From: an uncultured Elusimicrobium sp.
Lineage (GTDB): Bacteria > Elusimicrobiota > Elusimicrobia > Elusimicrobiales > Elusimicrobiaceae
DNA: 64,000 nt
Direction of reading: 5' to 3'
NCBI GenBank assembly: GCA_937891135.1
Contig: CALAFB010000004.1
Span: 62,001-126,000, forward strand
Shown piece by piece: positions 42,193-50,236 of this stretch; within the stretch, counting starts at the first letter, position 1; each line of letters opens with the position of its first letter. The notes under the pieces are model-generated. The model saw nothing but the letters and a program-made list of their open reading frames with translations. It had not been told where the DNA came from and did no database searches. The position numbers and the translations under genes were made by a program.

Positions 42193-42403
42193 AATTGTGC
42201 AAACCCATAAAAACGGCTGATACCATGAGCCAATCTAAGTAACCCAACATAACAGCCGTAGCCTGCCAAAGGCAAGCGTTCGGTGTAGTTGGGGCAGCTG
42301 ACCCCGGCTAAACCTAATCTGTTATTTTGGAACTTAGATTGTATCCGTAAATATACCGTTTTACGGTTCCAAAAATAGAATAAATTGTAGTTACATTATA
42401 GCA
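42193..42403 (-). promoter_or_regulatory. Promoter and structured RNA leader, copy 6 (non-pilin gene)
   Basis: Reverse strand. Extended -10 TG-C-TATAAT (42395-42403) without a good -35. Then ATTTTTGGAAC, a hairpin CCGTAA/TTACGG (42361-42366 with 42345-42350) and the perfect long-range helix CAATCTAAGT/ACTTAGATTG (42332-42341 with 42231-42240). Inside, CCAAAA and ATAACAG/CTGTTAT (42319-42325 with 42249-42255), where both strands have changed together relative to other copies. Inner hairpins are GGGG/CCCC (42291-42305) and GCTTGCC/GGCAGGC. Plus-strand AACGGCTG (42212-42219) is the alternative partner. The 5' TTTTTGGAAC can pair with GTTCCAAAA downstream. Confidence 0.78.
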
Positions 42404-42616
42404 TAAGTAAGAGAAACCACACAGGGAACAAGCTGGAGGTTCCGTTGAAATGATTAGCCACCGTATGTGGACCCACCGCGTAAAGGAAACAACGAAACAC
42501 AGGAAGAAAATTTGAGGATAAGTAAGGCCGTAAGTTGCCTGAAGCTGTACTGACAGATACTGCGGCAAGTCGGTGCAAAGATGCTCAAATATGGCAAATT
42601 GTTGCCCGAAAAGCAA
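42404..42616. other. Intergenic stretch with hairpins, no supported gene
   Basis: About 210 bp lie between the copy-6 promoter and the amidase terminator. A 101-aa reverse frame (42314-42619) covers it but also runs through the promoter and leader, has no family likeness and is rejected. The stretch has strong local pairing: GGAAC/GTTCC (42424-42441), CCAC/GTGG near 42460, and a large hairpin closed by ATTTGAG/CTCAAAT with TTGCC/GGCAA inside (about 42510-42592). It could hold a small RNA, but I see no known RNA signature (RNase P, tmRNA, SRP or 6S). Confidence 0.3.
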
Positions 42617-42647
42617 CAAAACTTAAAACATTTCGTTTTAAATTTTG
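42617..42647 (-). terminator. Terminator-like hairpin after the amidase gene
   Basis: A 13-bp A/T-rich stem CAAAACTTAAAAC / GTTTTAAATTTTG (42617-42629 with 42635-42647, one G-U) lies 37 bp past the stop codon. On the reverse strand the 3' arm is U-rich. It marks the end of the 21-kb reverse block. Confidence 0.55.
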
Positions 42648-42683
42648 TGCGTTAAAAACAAAGTTCACAGAAAAGTTTTAAAT

Positions 42684-44393
42684 CTATTTCAGCCAACCTT
42701 CCTGTTTGGCATAGTTCACAATCCCGTTATATATCCCTTGTGCCATTTTCTTTTGCACGGCATTTTGGGCTAAACGGCCGCGGTCTTTGGGGCTGCTGAT
42801 AAAGCCCATTTCTACTAAAACAGCCGGGCTCTGCACCCCTTTTAATACATAGAAATTGGCTTGGCGAATGGCATTTTTCTGATCTACGGCAATACCAATA
42901 CCGGGTTGTTTATAAACGGCATTTTTAATGTAGCCGGCTAGTTTGGAACTTTCGTTAATATATTCATTTTTGGCCAAAGACTGCAACAATGCATCTACAA
43001 AATTATAGTGCACTTCTTCATATTGCATAGCCTCGTTTTCTAAGGCCGCTGTATCGGCAGCTTCTTTATCGGTGGCTTTTTCGGAACGGAAATAGACTTG
43101 AAACCCGTTCGCTTTTGTGTTTTTTGTAGCATTTACGTGCACAGATACAAATAAATCTGCCTTAAAATTATTGGCAATTTTAGAACGGTCCGACAAGGCA
43201 ATAAACGTATCTGTATCGCGCGTAATTTTGACTTCAAAATCTCCTTTTTTAAGCAGTTTAGCCAACTCTTTCCCTACGGCTAAGTTCCAATCTTTCTCCC
43301 GGTATTTACTACGCACAGCCCCGGCATCTTTGCCACCGTGGCCCGGGTCCACCACAATACGCATCTTTTTATGGGCAGAAATAGATAATGGGTTGGGTTC
43401 TGCCTTGATGATCGGCGTAGGCGGGGTAGCCGGCTTAACGGGGGCCGTTTTTTCTTCCACGGCAGAAATAGATAATGGATTGGGCTCCTCTTTCAAATTC
43501 ATTTCCTCAAATTCATCTTCTTCCGCTTCCAATACAGACGGAATGCCTACTTCTGAACCGGTTACTACGTCGTCAGCCAACGGAGCGGACTCCTGGGTAA
43601 AGCCCGTAGGCACCGTTGGTTTTACCGCTACCGGTACCGTTCTGGCAGGCAACGAGGGTTCCCCTGCAGTTGCCGCCGCACGGAAAACTAAACGGTTATC
43701 CGAGGCCGGGGTAAAACTCCACGTACGGGCTTTACTGCCCAAAATAACTTTCAGTTGCACATTCCCACGCACCTGCCGCACGTCCGCCGAAGCAATATAA
43801 TCTGTATGTAAGCGTTTGTATGTATCCCGCTTTAAGACGGCATCAGGCAACGTAACCAACACCGTATGGGCATTGGGCTGCTCAGTCGTGTAATTGATTT
43901 CTTTTTGGTTATCAAAAACAAGCAGCGTTTCCCCGTCATTGAACACAGGGGGAGCCAACTCGGTAGTATAGCGGCGTTCCACCCAAAAAGAACCGTCTTC
44001 AAATGAAATACGACGGTTTACAGCCCGCTGAAAAGTATCTAATAAAAATACATCCACCGGCGCCATTAACTGCCCGCCACGGATCACTACCTCTCCCGCA
44101 ATAGGCACATTTTTTCCGTTCACAATAATTTCATTTAAAGACGCAGTAAGAATTGCAAAAAAACCTTTGACCGTAATTTTGGCTTGTTTAGATGCAGCAA
44201 ACAAATTGACGCTGGCCCCTAATTTACGGGCGGTACTTTGCACATCCACATACGTAAGCCCGTTTAATTCTACAGCAGCTACAGACCCGGCTGAATGGCC
44301 TTCTACTTGTACGGAAACCCGACCCTGCGCATAGACAACGCTGGCTAAAAACAGGCATAAACCGCTTAGTAAAACAATCCCAATCCGTTTCAT
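42684..44393 (-). CDS. N-acetylmuramoyl-L-alanine amidase (Amidase_3) with N-terminal stalk-type domain
   Basis: 569 residues. A signal peptide ends near residue 22. The N-terminal part (about 25-120) resembles a copper-amine-oxidase-like or SLH-linked stalk domain (ELNGLTYVDVQSTARKLGAS), followed by an AMIN-like region. A Pro/Glu-rich linker at about 270-340 repeats EPNPLSISA twice. The catalytic Amidase_3 domain (about 345-565) has VVDPGHGGKDAGA, DLFVSVHVNA and VLVEMGFISSPKDRGRL with the zinc ligands. It cuts septal peptidoglycan. It is the last gene of the reverse block that contains mreBCD. Confidence 0.92.
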   Translation of the reverse strand: MKRIGIVLLSGLCLFLASVVYAQGRVSVQVEGHSAGSVAAVELNGLTYVDVQSTARKLGASVNLFAASKQAKITVKGFFAILTASLNEIIVNGKNVPIAGEVVIRGGQLMAPVDVFLLDTFQRAVNRRISFEDGSFWVERRYTTELAPPVFNDGETLLVFDNQKEINYTTEQPNAHTVLVTLPDAVLKRDTYKRLHTDYIASADVRQVRGNVQLKVILGSKARTWSFTPASDNRLVFRAAATAGEPSLPARTVPVAVKPTVPTGFTQESAPLADDVVTGSEVGIPSVLEAEEDEFEEMNLKEEPNPLSISAVEEKTAPVKPATPPTPIIKAEPNPLSISAHKKMRIVVDPGHGGKDAGAVRSKYREKDWNLAVGKELAKLLKKGDFEVKITRDTDTFIALSDRSKIANNFKADLFVSVHVNATKNTKANGFQVYFRSEKATDKEAADTAALENEAMQYEEVHYNFVDALLQSLAKNEYINESSKLAGYIKNAVYKQPGIGIAVDQKNAIRQANFYVLKGVQSPAVLVEMGFISSPKDRGRLAQNAVQKKMAQGIYNGIVNYAKQEGWLK

Positions 44394-44436
44394 AAACCCT
44401 GTAAATTTTCCCTGGTGTATGGCACCGGAGGAACGG

Positions 44437-45897
44437 TTACTCTAATACAATTTTATAATCTTCCCACGCCAGTTGCGGATCCGCCTGGATTTTGAGCGAC
44501 CGATGGATATTTTCTTCAATGTCCTGCTGACGATACCGAATAGATTCAGCCAACACCGGGTGCAATACTACCCGCAAGTTACCGCCGGGGCGGCCATTGG
44601 TCAAATCATAAATTTCACGTTGGATTTTAATTCGCATACTTTCAGCCGATAGTACCCGCCCGGAACCATGACATTCGGGACATTCTTCACTAATAAAACT
44701 GCCTGTACTGGCACGTTTGCGTTCACGGGTCATTTCTACGAGTCCCAATTTGGTAATTGGCAAAATGCGGATTTTGGCCCGGTCCCCCTGAACAGCTTGG
44801 GCCAACGCTTCTACTACACGGTGGCGGCTAGAAGCCTTACGCATATCAATAAAGTCAATGACAATAATCCCGCCGATATTACGTAGACGTAACTGGTGGG
44901 CAATTTCGTTGGCAGCTTCAATGTTTGTTTGCGTAACGGTTTCTTCCTGTGATTTGCTGCCCGTAAATTTGCCGGTGTTTACGTCAATAGCGCATAAACT
45001 TTCAGCTTCTTGGATAATAATACTGCCCCCGTTCGGAAGCGGTAATTTGATTTTACGCAAGTTGTCAATCTCCGGTTCAATATTATATGCTTCAAAAATC
45101 GGCGTTTTGCCTTTGTAAAGTTGCACACGGTCGGCCAAATCCGGAGAGTTCTTTTCCACAAAATCTTTTACCCGTTCATAGTCCTTTTTGTTATCCAACA
45201 AATATACTTTGGCATTTTCAGACAATACATCCCGCGCCACTTGGAGCACCGCATCCATGTCCTCATGAAGTAAATGGGCCCCGCGTACGGAATTAAATTT
45301 TTTGGCAACGGACTGCCATTGGCGGTAGAGGTATTTAATTTCGCGTTCCAGTTCGTCCCGGGTAGCTTCTTCGGCTTCTGTACGGGCAATACATCCCATG
45401 CCGTTTAAATGTTTTTCAGCCAGTTCTTGAAGTAAATTGTTTAATTTGTGGCGCACATCCGCATCTTCAATATTTTTGGAAAGACCCACAAAACTTTGGT
45501 TTGGCGTGAGTACCAAATAACGGCCCGGAAGTGTTACATCCATGGTTACTTTCATACCTTTGGTGCTAATGGCATCTTTAACAACTTGTACCATCACTTC
45601 TTGGCCTTTATGTAACACTTTATCAATATTCTTTTTATCGCCGCCGATTACATCGGAAATATATAAATAAGCATTTTTTTCATACCCGATGTTTAAAAAC
45701 GCGCTGGAAATACCCGGCAATACATTTTCTACAATCCCTTTGTAAATATTGCCCACAATATTGAGTGCGCCGCGGCGTTCCCACAAAATTTCATTCACAC
45801 GGTCATTTTCTAAAATAGCAATACGCGTTTCTTCAAACGAAGTATTGACGAGTACTTCTACATTATTTTTTGTTTCTTCCTGTACAGCTTGTGTCAT
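44437..45897 (-). CDS. rng: Ribonuclease G/E family endoribonuclease
   Basis: 486 residues, close to RNase G. An S1 domain (about 40-120, GNIYKGIVENVLPGISSAFLNIG) is followed by the RNase H-like and catalytic DNase I-like parts, with IDVNTGKFTG and IIVIDFIDM holding the metal-binding aspartates. The zinc-link CPECHGSGRV is present. It processes rRNA and mRNA. No RNase E-type degradosome tail is present. The ATG at 45897 with GAGGA at 9 nt is preferred over a TTG two codons upstream. Confidence 0.94.
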   Translation of the reverse strand: MTQAVQEETKNNVEVLVNTSFEETRIAILENDRVNEILWERRGALNIVGNIYKGIVENVLPGISSAFLNIGYEKNAYLYISDVIGGDKKNIDKVLHKGQEVMVQVVKDAISTKGMKVTMDVTLPGRYLVLTPNQSFVGLSKNIEDADVRHKLNNLLQELAEKHLNGMGCIARTEAEEATRDELEREIKYLYRQWQSVAKKFNSVRGAHLLHEDMDAVLQVARDVLSENAKVYLLDNKKDYERVKDFVEKNSPDLADRVQLYKGKTPIFEAYNIEPEIDNLRKIKLPLPNGGSIIIQEAESLCAIDVNTGKFTGSKSQEETVTQTNIEAANEIAHQLRLRNIGGIIVIDFIDMRKASSRHRVVEALAQAVQGDRAKIRILPITKLGLVEMTRERKRASTGSFISEECPECHGSGRVLSAESMRIKIQREIYDLTNGRPGGNLRVVLHPVLAESIRYRQQDIEENIHRSLKIQADPQLAWEDYKIVLE

Positions 45898-45926
45898 ATT
45901 CAAAATCCTCTCTTGGTCCTTGGGAC

Positions 45927-46574
45927 CTAAATTAAGTGAAGTTCTCCGGCACTATCTTGCCAATAGAGCCCTTCCCGAATGATTTGTATCCCGCTCAGTT
46001 CTGTAGGGGTAGTCCCTAACCAAGCGGCTACCAACTCTTGGAGATTGGTCCATTTTCCTTCTATACACTGCAACGTCAGCCGGATGCTTTGCGTAGCAAA
46101 CGTTTCTACCCCTACAATATGAGGTTTAACGTCCCATACTACATTCATCCCATTGTCGGACACACGCGTAATTCTTACCTGCGGGGCATTAAAATAGTCT
46201 TCCGCCCGCGGATGAGGTGGAAAAGCCTCCCAATCCCCTTCTATGCGATATTTGGCTACTGATGCTAAATACTGCACCGAGGCAAATGCACACGGTACCC
46301 GCGTTACTTCCAACACATCTAGCCCTGAGGCCGGGTCCGACAGCGCGTCCCGCAATTCGTGGACCGGGACGTTGTCTTTCAAATAAATATCTGCGTATTC
46401 CCGTTCGGCGCGGATTCCCCGGCCCGCAGCTGGTCCATACGATACCCGGGGGACATCTGCCGCCCCTTTGGCAGGCACATAATGTAGACCGCTTTGGCGG
46501 ATTCGCTCACGTAACACAGCGGCACTATCCCCGCTAAGAGAACGGTTTTCCAGCCAACGAAATACTATACGCAT
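45927..46574 (-). CDS. DUF2344 (radical-SAM-linked) protein, stand-alone
   Basis: 215 residues. The start MRIVFRWLENRSLSGDS and later ADIYLKDNVPVHELRDAL and LEVTRVPCAFASVQYLASVAKY fit the TIGR03936/DUF2344 family, which elsewhere is fused or adjacent to a radical SAM protein and often next to rng. Here the partner gene is not adjacent and the N-terminal block is weakly conserved, with the usual SHLD motif missing. The start is uncertain: an in-frame ATG at 46601, 5 bp after rodA, is the alternative. Function unknown. Confidence 0.7.
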   Translation of the reverse strand: MRIVFRWLENRSLSGDSAAVLRERIRQSGLHYVPAKGAADVPRVSYGPAAGRGIRAEREYADIYLKDNVPVHELRDALSDPASGLDVLEVTRVPCAFASVQYLASVAKYRIEGDWEAFPPHPRAEDYFNAPQVRITRVSDNGMNVVWDVKPHIVGVETFATQSIRLTLQCIEGKWTNLQELVAAWLGTTPTELSGIQIIREGLYWQDSAGELHLI

Positions 46575-46606
46575 TTTATAAATTTTTGACGTGTTTATCA
46601 TCTTTT

Positions 46607-47947
46607 TTATGCCCGTATACGTCTTGCGTAGACGGATTGCAAAATTCCCAACGCCCATAAACTGGCTACTAGGTTAGAACCGCCATACGAAATGAACGGC
46701 AACGGAATCCCTGCTACGGGAACAATCCCTAAAAGCATGCCGAAGTTCACTAACATATACGTTAAAAACATACCGAATATGCCGGAACACACTAAATATC
46801 CGTAACGGTCGCTGGCCATATAACCAATTACCACCGCCCGCCACAAAATGAGTACATATAACCCTAATACCAAAAACATTCCCCATAACCCAAGTTCTTC
46901 CCCGGCTACGGCTAAAATAAAATCTGTATGTTTTTCCGGTACAAACCCCAAGCGGGATTGCGACCCGGAAAATAAACCTTTCCCCAGTACCCCCCCCGAA
47001 CCCATGGCAATTTGGGCTTGCAGTACGTTATAGCCTGCACCTTGCGGGTCCGACGTGGGAGCTAAGAATGTTTCAATCCGCTTACGTTGGTGGGGTTTCA
47101 TGTGATTTTCTACTACAATACCGCCAAATAACCCCGCCAAAACAGCCAGGGTCATCAGTACAAAATAGACAGACGGTAAAAATACACGCAATTGTTTACA
47201 TAGCCACCAAGTTCCATATCCAGCCAGGGCCACCAATAGTGAAAAACCTGCCATATACCACCCGTTATGGGCCAGTTGGTAAAAAGTTTGTCCTAAAAAG
47301 GTCTCTGTAACTTCCGGATGCAAATAAATATAAGTCCAAACAATGGTAAAGAAACCGGCTACTCCCCCCAATACACAACCTAAACACAAATAAAACAGAT
47401 GTGCCCCAGCACAGTACAACAGTACCACAATAGCCGGTAACGTAACTACCACGGAAGAAAAATCCGGCTGTAGCATAATGAGACCGAAGATGGGCACCAG
47501 TAATATCCCCATCCAAAATAGTGTAGACGGGTCTTGTACCCGGCGACCACACCTGTCTAAAAAAGCCGCCGCTACCAACAAGGTGCATACCCGGCAAATT
47601 TCAGAAGGCTGCATTGAAAAAAACGGCAATACAAACCAAGAACGGCTCCCACGTTGATACGAACCAAATACTAACACCCCAACTAACAACAGCAAAATAA
47701 ACCCATACACATATTTCCATTGCTCGTTGTAAATTTGATAATTAAAACTCCACCCAAAAGCGAAACACGCCAACCCCAACGGTAACGCAATTAAGTGTGT
47801 ACGCACGATAGCATTGGACCAGGCTAAACTATTCACCGCGGACATAATACACAACGTCCCTAATAGTAAAAGCCCTAACATGGCATAAAGCAACATACTA
47901 TCTACCCGGCTACGTGCCGCATTTGGCATGGTTCTAAATACAGACAT
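46607..47947 (-). CDS. rodA: Rod-shape-determining glycosyltransferase RodA
   Basis: 446 residues with about ten membrane helices, in the SEDS family. YQRGSRSWFVLPFFSMQPSE holds the catalytic loop with the essential Asp position replaced by the segment near ILLVPIFGLIMLQPDFSS, and FVPEKHTDFILAVAGEELG and GIPLPFISYGGSNLVAS are family signatures. It polymerises glycan strands for cell elongation together with PBP2 (mrdA), which ends 1 bp before it. Long internal loops make it longer than E. coli RodA (370). Confidence 0.95.
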   Translation of the reverse strand: MSVFRTMPNAARSRVDSMLLYAMLGLLLLGTLCIMSAVNSLAWSNAIVRTHLIALPLGLACFAFGWSFNYQIYNEQWKYVYGFILLLLVGVLVFGSYQRGSRSWFVLPFFSMQPSEICRVCTLLVAAAFLDRCGRRVQDPSTLFWMGILLVPIFGLIMLQPDFSSVVVTLPAIVVLLYCAGAHLFYLCLGCVLGGVAGFFTIVWTYIYLHPEVTETFLGQTFYQLAHNGWYMAGFSLLVALAGYGTWWLCKQLRVFLPSVYFVLMTLAVLAGLFGGIVVENHMKPHQRKRIETFLAPTSDPQGAGYNVLQAQIAMGSGGVLGKGLFSGSQSRLGFVPEKHTDFILAVAGEELGLWGMFLVLGLYVLILWRAVVIGYMASDRYGYLVCSGIFGMFLTYMLVNFGMLLGIVPVAGIPLPFISYGGSNLVASLWALGILQSVYARRIRA

Positions 47948-49732
47948 TTAAGACTCCGTCCCCGGGGTATACTTCCCTAACCCAAAATAGGCCTCTAACA
48001 TTTCCCGGGCGATCGGGCCGGCAGCCGAACTGCCGCCCTCCCCAAATTCTACAAAAACCGCCAAAGCAATGGAAGGTTCTTCTCCCTCTCGTCCGGCAAA
48101 GGCCATAAACCAGCCATGGTCGGCCCCGTGTGGATTTTGCGCCGTTCCCGTTTTGGCATATACATTGAGCCCTTTAATTTTAACACGGCGGGCGGTTCCA
48201 TCATCCACCGTATGTTTTAAGGCTTTATATAACAAATCATACGTTTCGGGTTTCAAATCGGCCACTTGCAATACTTCACGCTGCCCGATTTTTTCTTCTT
48301 TACCGGTTTGATTGCTGACAATTTTATCCACATAATACGGACGGTATACATTCCCGCGACTGGCAAGGGCCGCCGCAAATTGAGCCAGTTTAATAGGCGT
48401 AACTAAAAGTTCCCCTTGCCCAATAGACAAGTTAAGCGTATCCCCTACAAACCAATAGGTTTTATTGCGCGCCCGGCGGGTAGGGCCGTAAATATTACCG
48501 GCTTTTTCGCCAGGTAAATCAATCCCGGTCGGACGGCCAAACATAAATTTACGCTGCATACGTTCAATCGGGGCCGGGCCTAACACAGAAGCTACCGCAT
48601 AAAAATAAACATCACACGAATTACTCATTCCGTCAAAAAAATCTACCGGCCCATGTGTTCCCCAACATTTAAATACGCGGGGACCGGAATCGTATTTGCC
48701 GGTACAAGTAATTTTACGGTGAATATCCAAATTGCCTTCTTCCAAAGCAGCAGCCGCCGTAATGACCTTAAAAGTAGAGGCCGGGGGATATACCCCTTGT
48801 ACAGCTAAATTGTATTCATCAATGCGTTTAGAAACCGGGCCAGTCAGTTCATCCGTATACGGTACAAAGATATTGGGATTGTATGCCGGTGCGCTGGCAA
48901 GGGCCAAAACTGCCCCGTTGCGCGGGTCTAATGCCACCGCAGCCCCTCTGCCTGTTTTGGAGTTTTTTAATGCTTCTTCAGCCGCTTTTTGTACCGTAAA
49001 ATTAAGGGTAAGATATACATCACTACCTGCAGCCCATTTTTTATCCTGAATAATGCGTTTTACCCGACCGCGGTAATCTACTTCCAAATAAACGCCGCCG
49101 TCTTTCCCTTTGAGCCGGTTTTCAAATTTTTTTTCAATGCCGTTTTTCCCTACTTTGGAAGTTAAACGGTACCCTGTACTTACATCCCGTTTTTTCCATT
49201 CCCGTTCATCCATACTGCCGATATAGCCTACCAAATGGCTGGCTAAAGTTTGGTACGGATAGTCCCGCTTTGTTTCCTCTAACAGATATAACCCCGGATA
49301 ATACTGTAATAATTCTTGCAAAGCAGCCGCCGTTTTTACCGAAAGACTTTCCACAAGTAACGTAGCCTTTCCGGTTTTACGGCCTTCTTCCAGTTTGGCC
49401 AGCAACACGCCGGGAGCCATTTGTAAACGAGAAGCAATTTCTTCCGAAAAAGAGGGAATCTTTTCCCCAGACGGTCCACCCGCACTCAAATAATATAAAC
49501 TAAAAGCCGGCGCATTGGAAGCAATTGCAATTCCATCCGCTGTAAAAATACGTCCGCGCGGGGCCGTTTGATAAAGAATTTGAGTACGGTTCCGTTCAGC
49601 CAATTGTACATAGTTTTGGTGTTTAAATACCTGTATGTCCACCAAACGGGCGGCAATAATCCCACCTGCTATTACTGTCAATACAAAAAGCAAGCGCAAC
49701 CGTCCGTTAAAATGAATTTTAGTAACGGCCAT
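47948..49732 (-). CDS. mrdA: Penicillin-binding protein 2 (elongasome transpeptidase)
   Basis: 594 residues. A single N-terminal membrane helix (about 12-32) is followed by the PBP dimerisation domain and a transpeptidase domain. The active-site serine is in PPASTFKVITAA, the second motif in SNSCDVYFY and the third in AKTGTAQNPHG. RLVDIQVFKHQNYVQLAERN is the PBP2 N-terminal signature. It crosslinks peptidoglycan for lateral growth with RodA. The ATG at 49732 is preferred; a GTG two codons earlier directly follows the mreD stop. Confidence 0.95.
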   Translation of the reverse strand: MAVTKIHFNGRLRLLFVLTVIAGGIIAARLVDIQVFKHQNYVQLAERNRTQILYQTAPRGRIFTADGIAIASNAPAFSLYYLSAGGPSGEKIPSFSEEIASRLQMAPGVLLAKLEEGRKTGKATLLVESLSVKTAAALQELLQYYPGLYLLEETKRDYPYQTLASHLVGYIGSMDEREWKKRDVSTGYRLTSKVGKNGIEKKFENRLKGKDGGVYLEVDYRGRVKRIIQDKKWAAGSDVYLTLNFTVQKAAEEALKNSKTGRGAAVALDPRNGAVLALASAPAYNPNIFVPYTDELTGPVSKRIDEYNLAVQGVYPPASTFKVITAAAALEEGNLDIHRKITCTGKYDSGPRVFKCWGTHGPVDFFDGMSNSCDVYFYAVASVLGPAPIERMQRKFMFGRPTGIDLPGEKAGNIYGPTRRARNKTYWFVGDTLNLSIGQGELLVTPIKLAQFAAALASRGNVYRPYYVDKIVSNQTGKEEKIGQREVLQVADLKPETYDLLYKALKHTVDDGTARRVKIKGLNVYAKTGTAQNPHGADHGWFMAFAGREGEEPSIALAVFVEFGEGGSSAAGPIAREMLEAYFGLGKYTPGTES

Positions 49733-49738
49733 ATTCAC

Positions 49739-50236
49739 TTATCCCTGGCGACACAACGAAGACCGACCCAGCAAATGGCCCACCGTCCAAAACACAAGCG
49801 GGGCACAAAGCCCGTCTATAAAAGCTCCGCCGAGCAAACTAAAAAAACCCGGCCAATTACTCGCCGATGCAAATAAAAATACCAGCCACGCATTTAACAA
49901 GCTGGCTAACCAAGTTAAACAAAATACAGCTACGACCTGCGGAAACAGGGCTTCAAAATCAAACCGGTCCACCATACTGTCAATCAAACACGCGCATACC
50001 GTAAATGTAAACGCATTATTCCCAAACAGTTTTGTACCAAAAAAATCTAAAAATAGCCCGCATATAAATGCCCCGGTATAAGCAAACGGCGGTTTCAAAT
50101 ATACACAAAACGCCGTAACAAATACTAGCATCATATTCACACTAATACCTGCTGGAGCAAAAAAAGAAGCAAACGCCCAATGACATACCGTAGCCAATAC
50201 AAATAAACAAATCAATTTAAGCGTATTAACAATCAC
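49739..50236 (-). CDS. mreD: Rod-shape-determining protein MreD
   Basis: 165 residues, about five membrane helices. GLFLDFFGTKLFGNNAFTFT matches the conserved D-region of MreD. It is small and poorly conserved as usual; identification rests mainly on this motif, size and position between mreC and mrdA. It overlaps mreC by 4 bp. Confidence 0.88.
   Translation of the reverse strand: MIVNTLKLICLFVLATVCHWAFASFFAPAGISVNMMLVFVTAFCVYLKPPFAYTGAFICGLFLDFFGTKLFGNNAFTFTVCACLIDSMVDRFDFEALFPQVVAVFCLTWLASLLNAWLVFLFASASNWPGFFSLLGGAFIDGLCAPLVFWTVGHLLGRSSLCRQG

Noticed and set aside
42404..42616. RNase P RNA, tmRNA, SRP RNA or 6S RNA
   Set aside because: None of the conserved core sequences I know for these RNAs is present on either strand.
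42314..42619. A 101-aa reverse open frame
   Set aside because: It runs through the TATAAT promoter and the structured leader of the 42192 gene, has no ribosome site and a composition unlike its neighbours.
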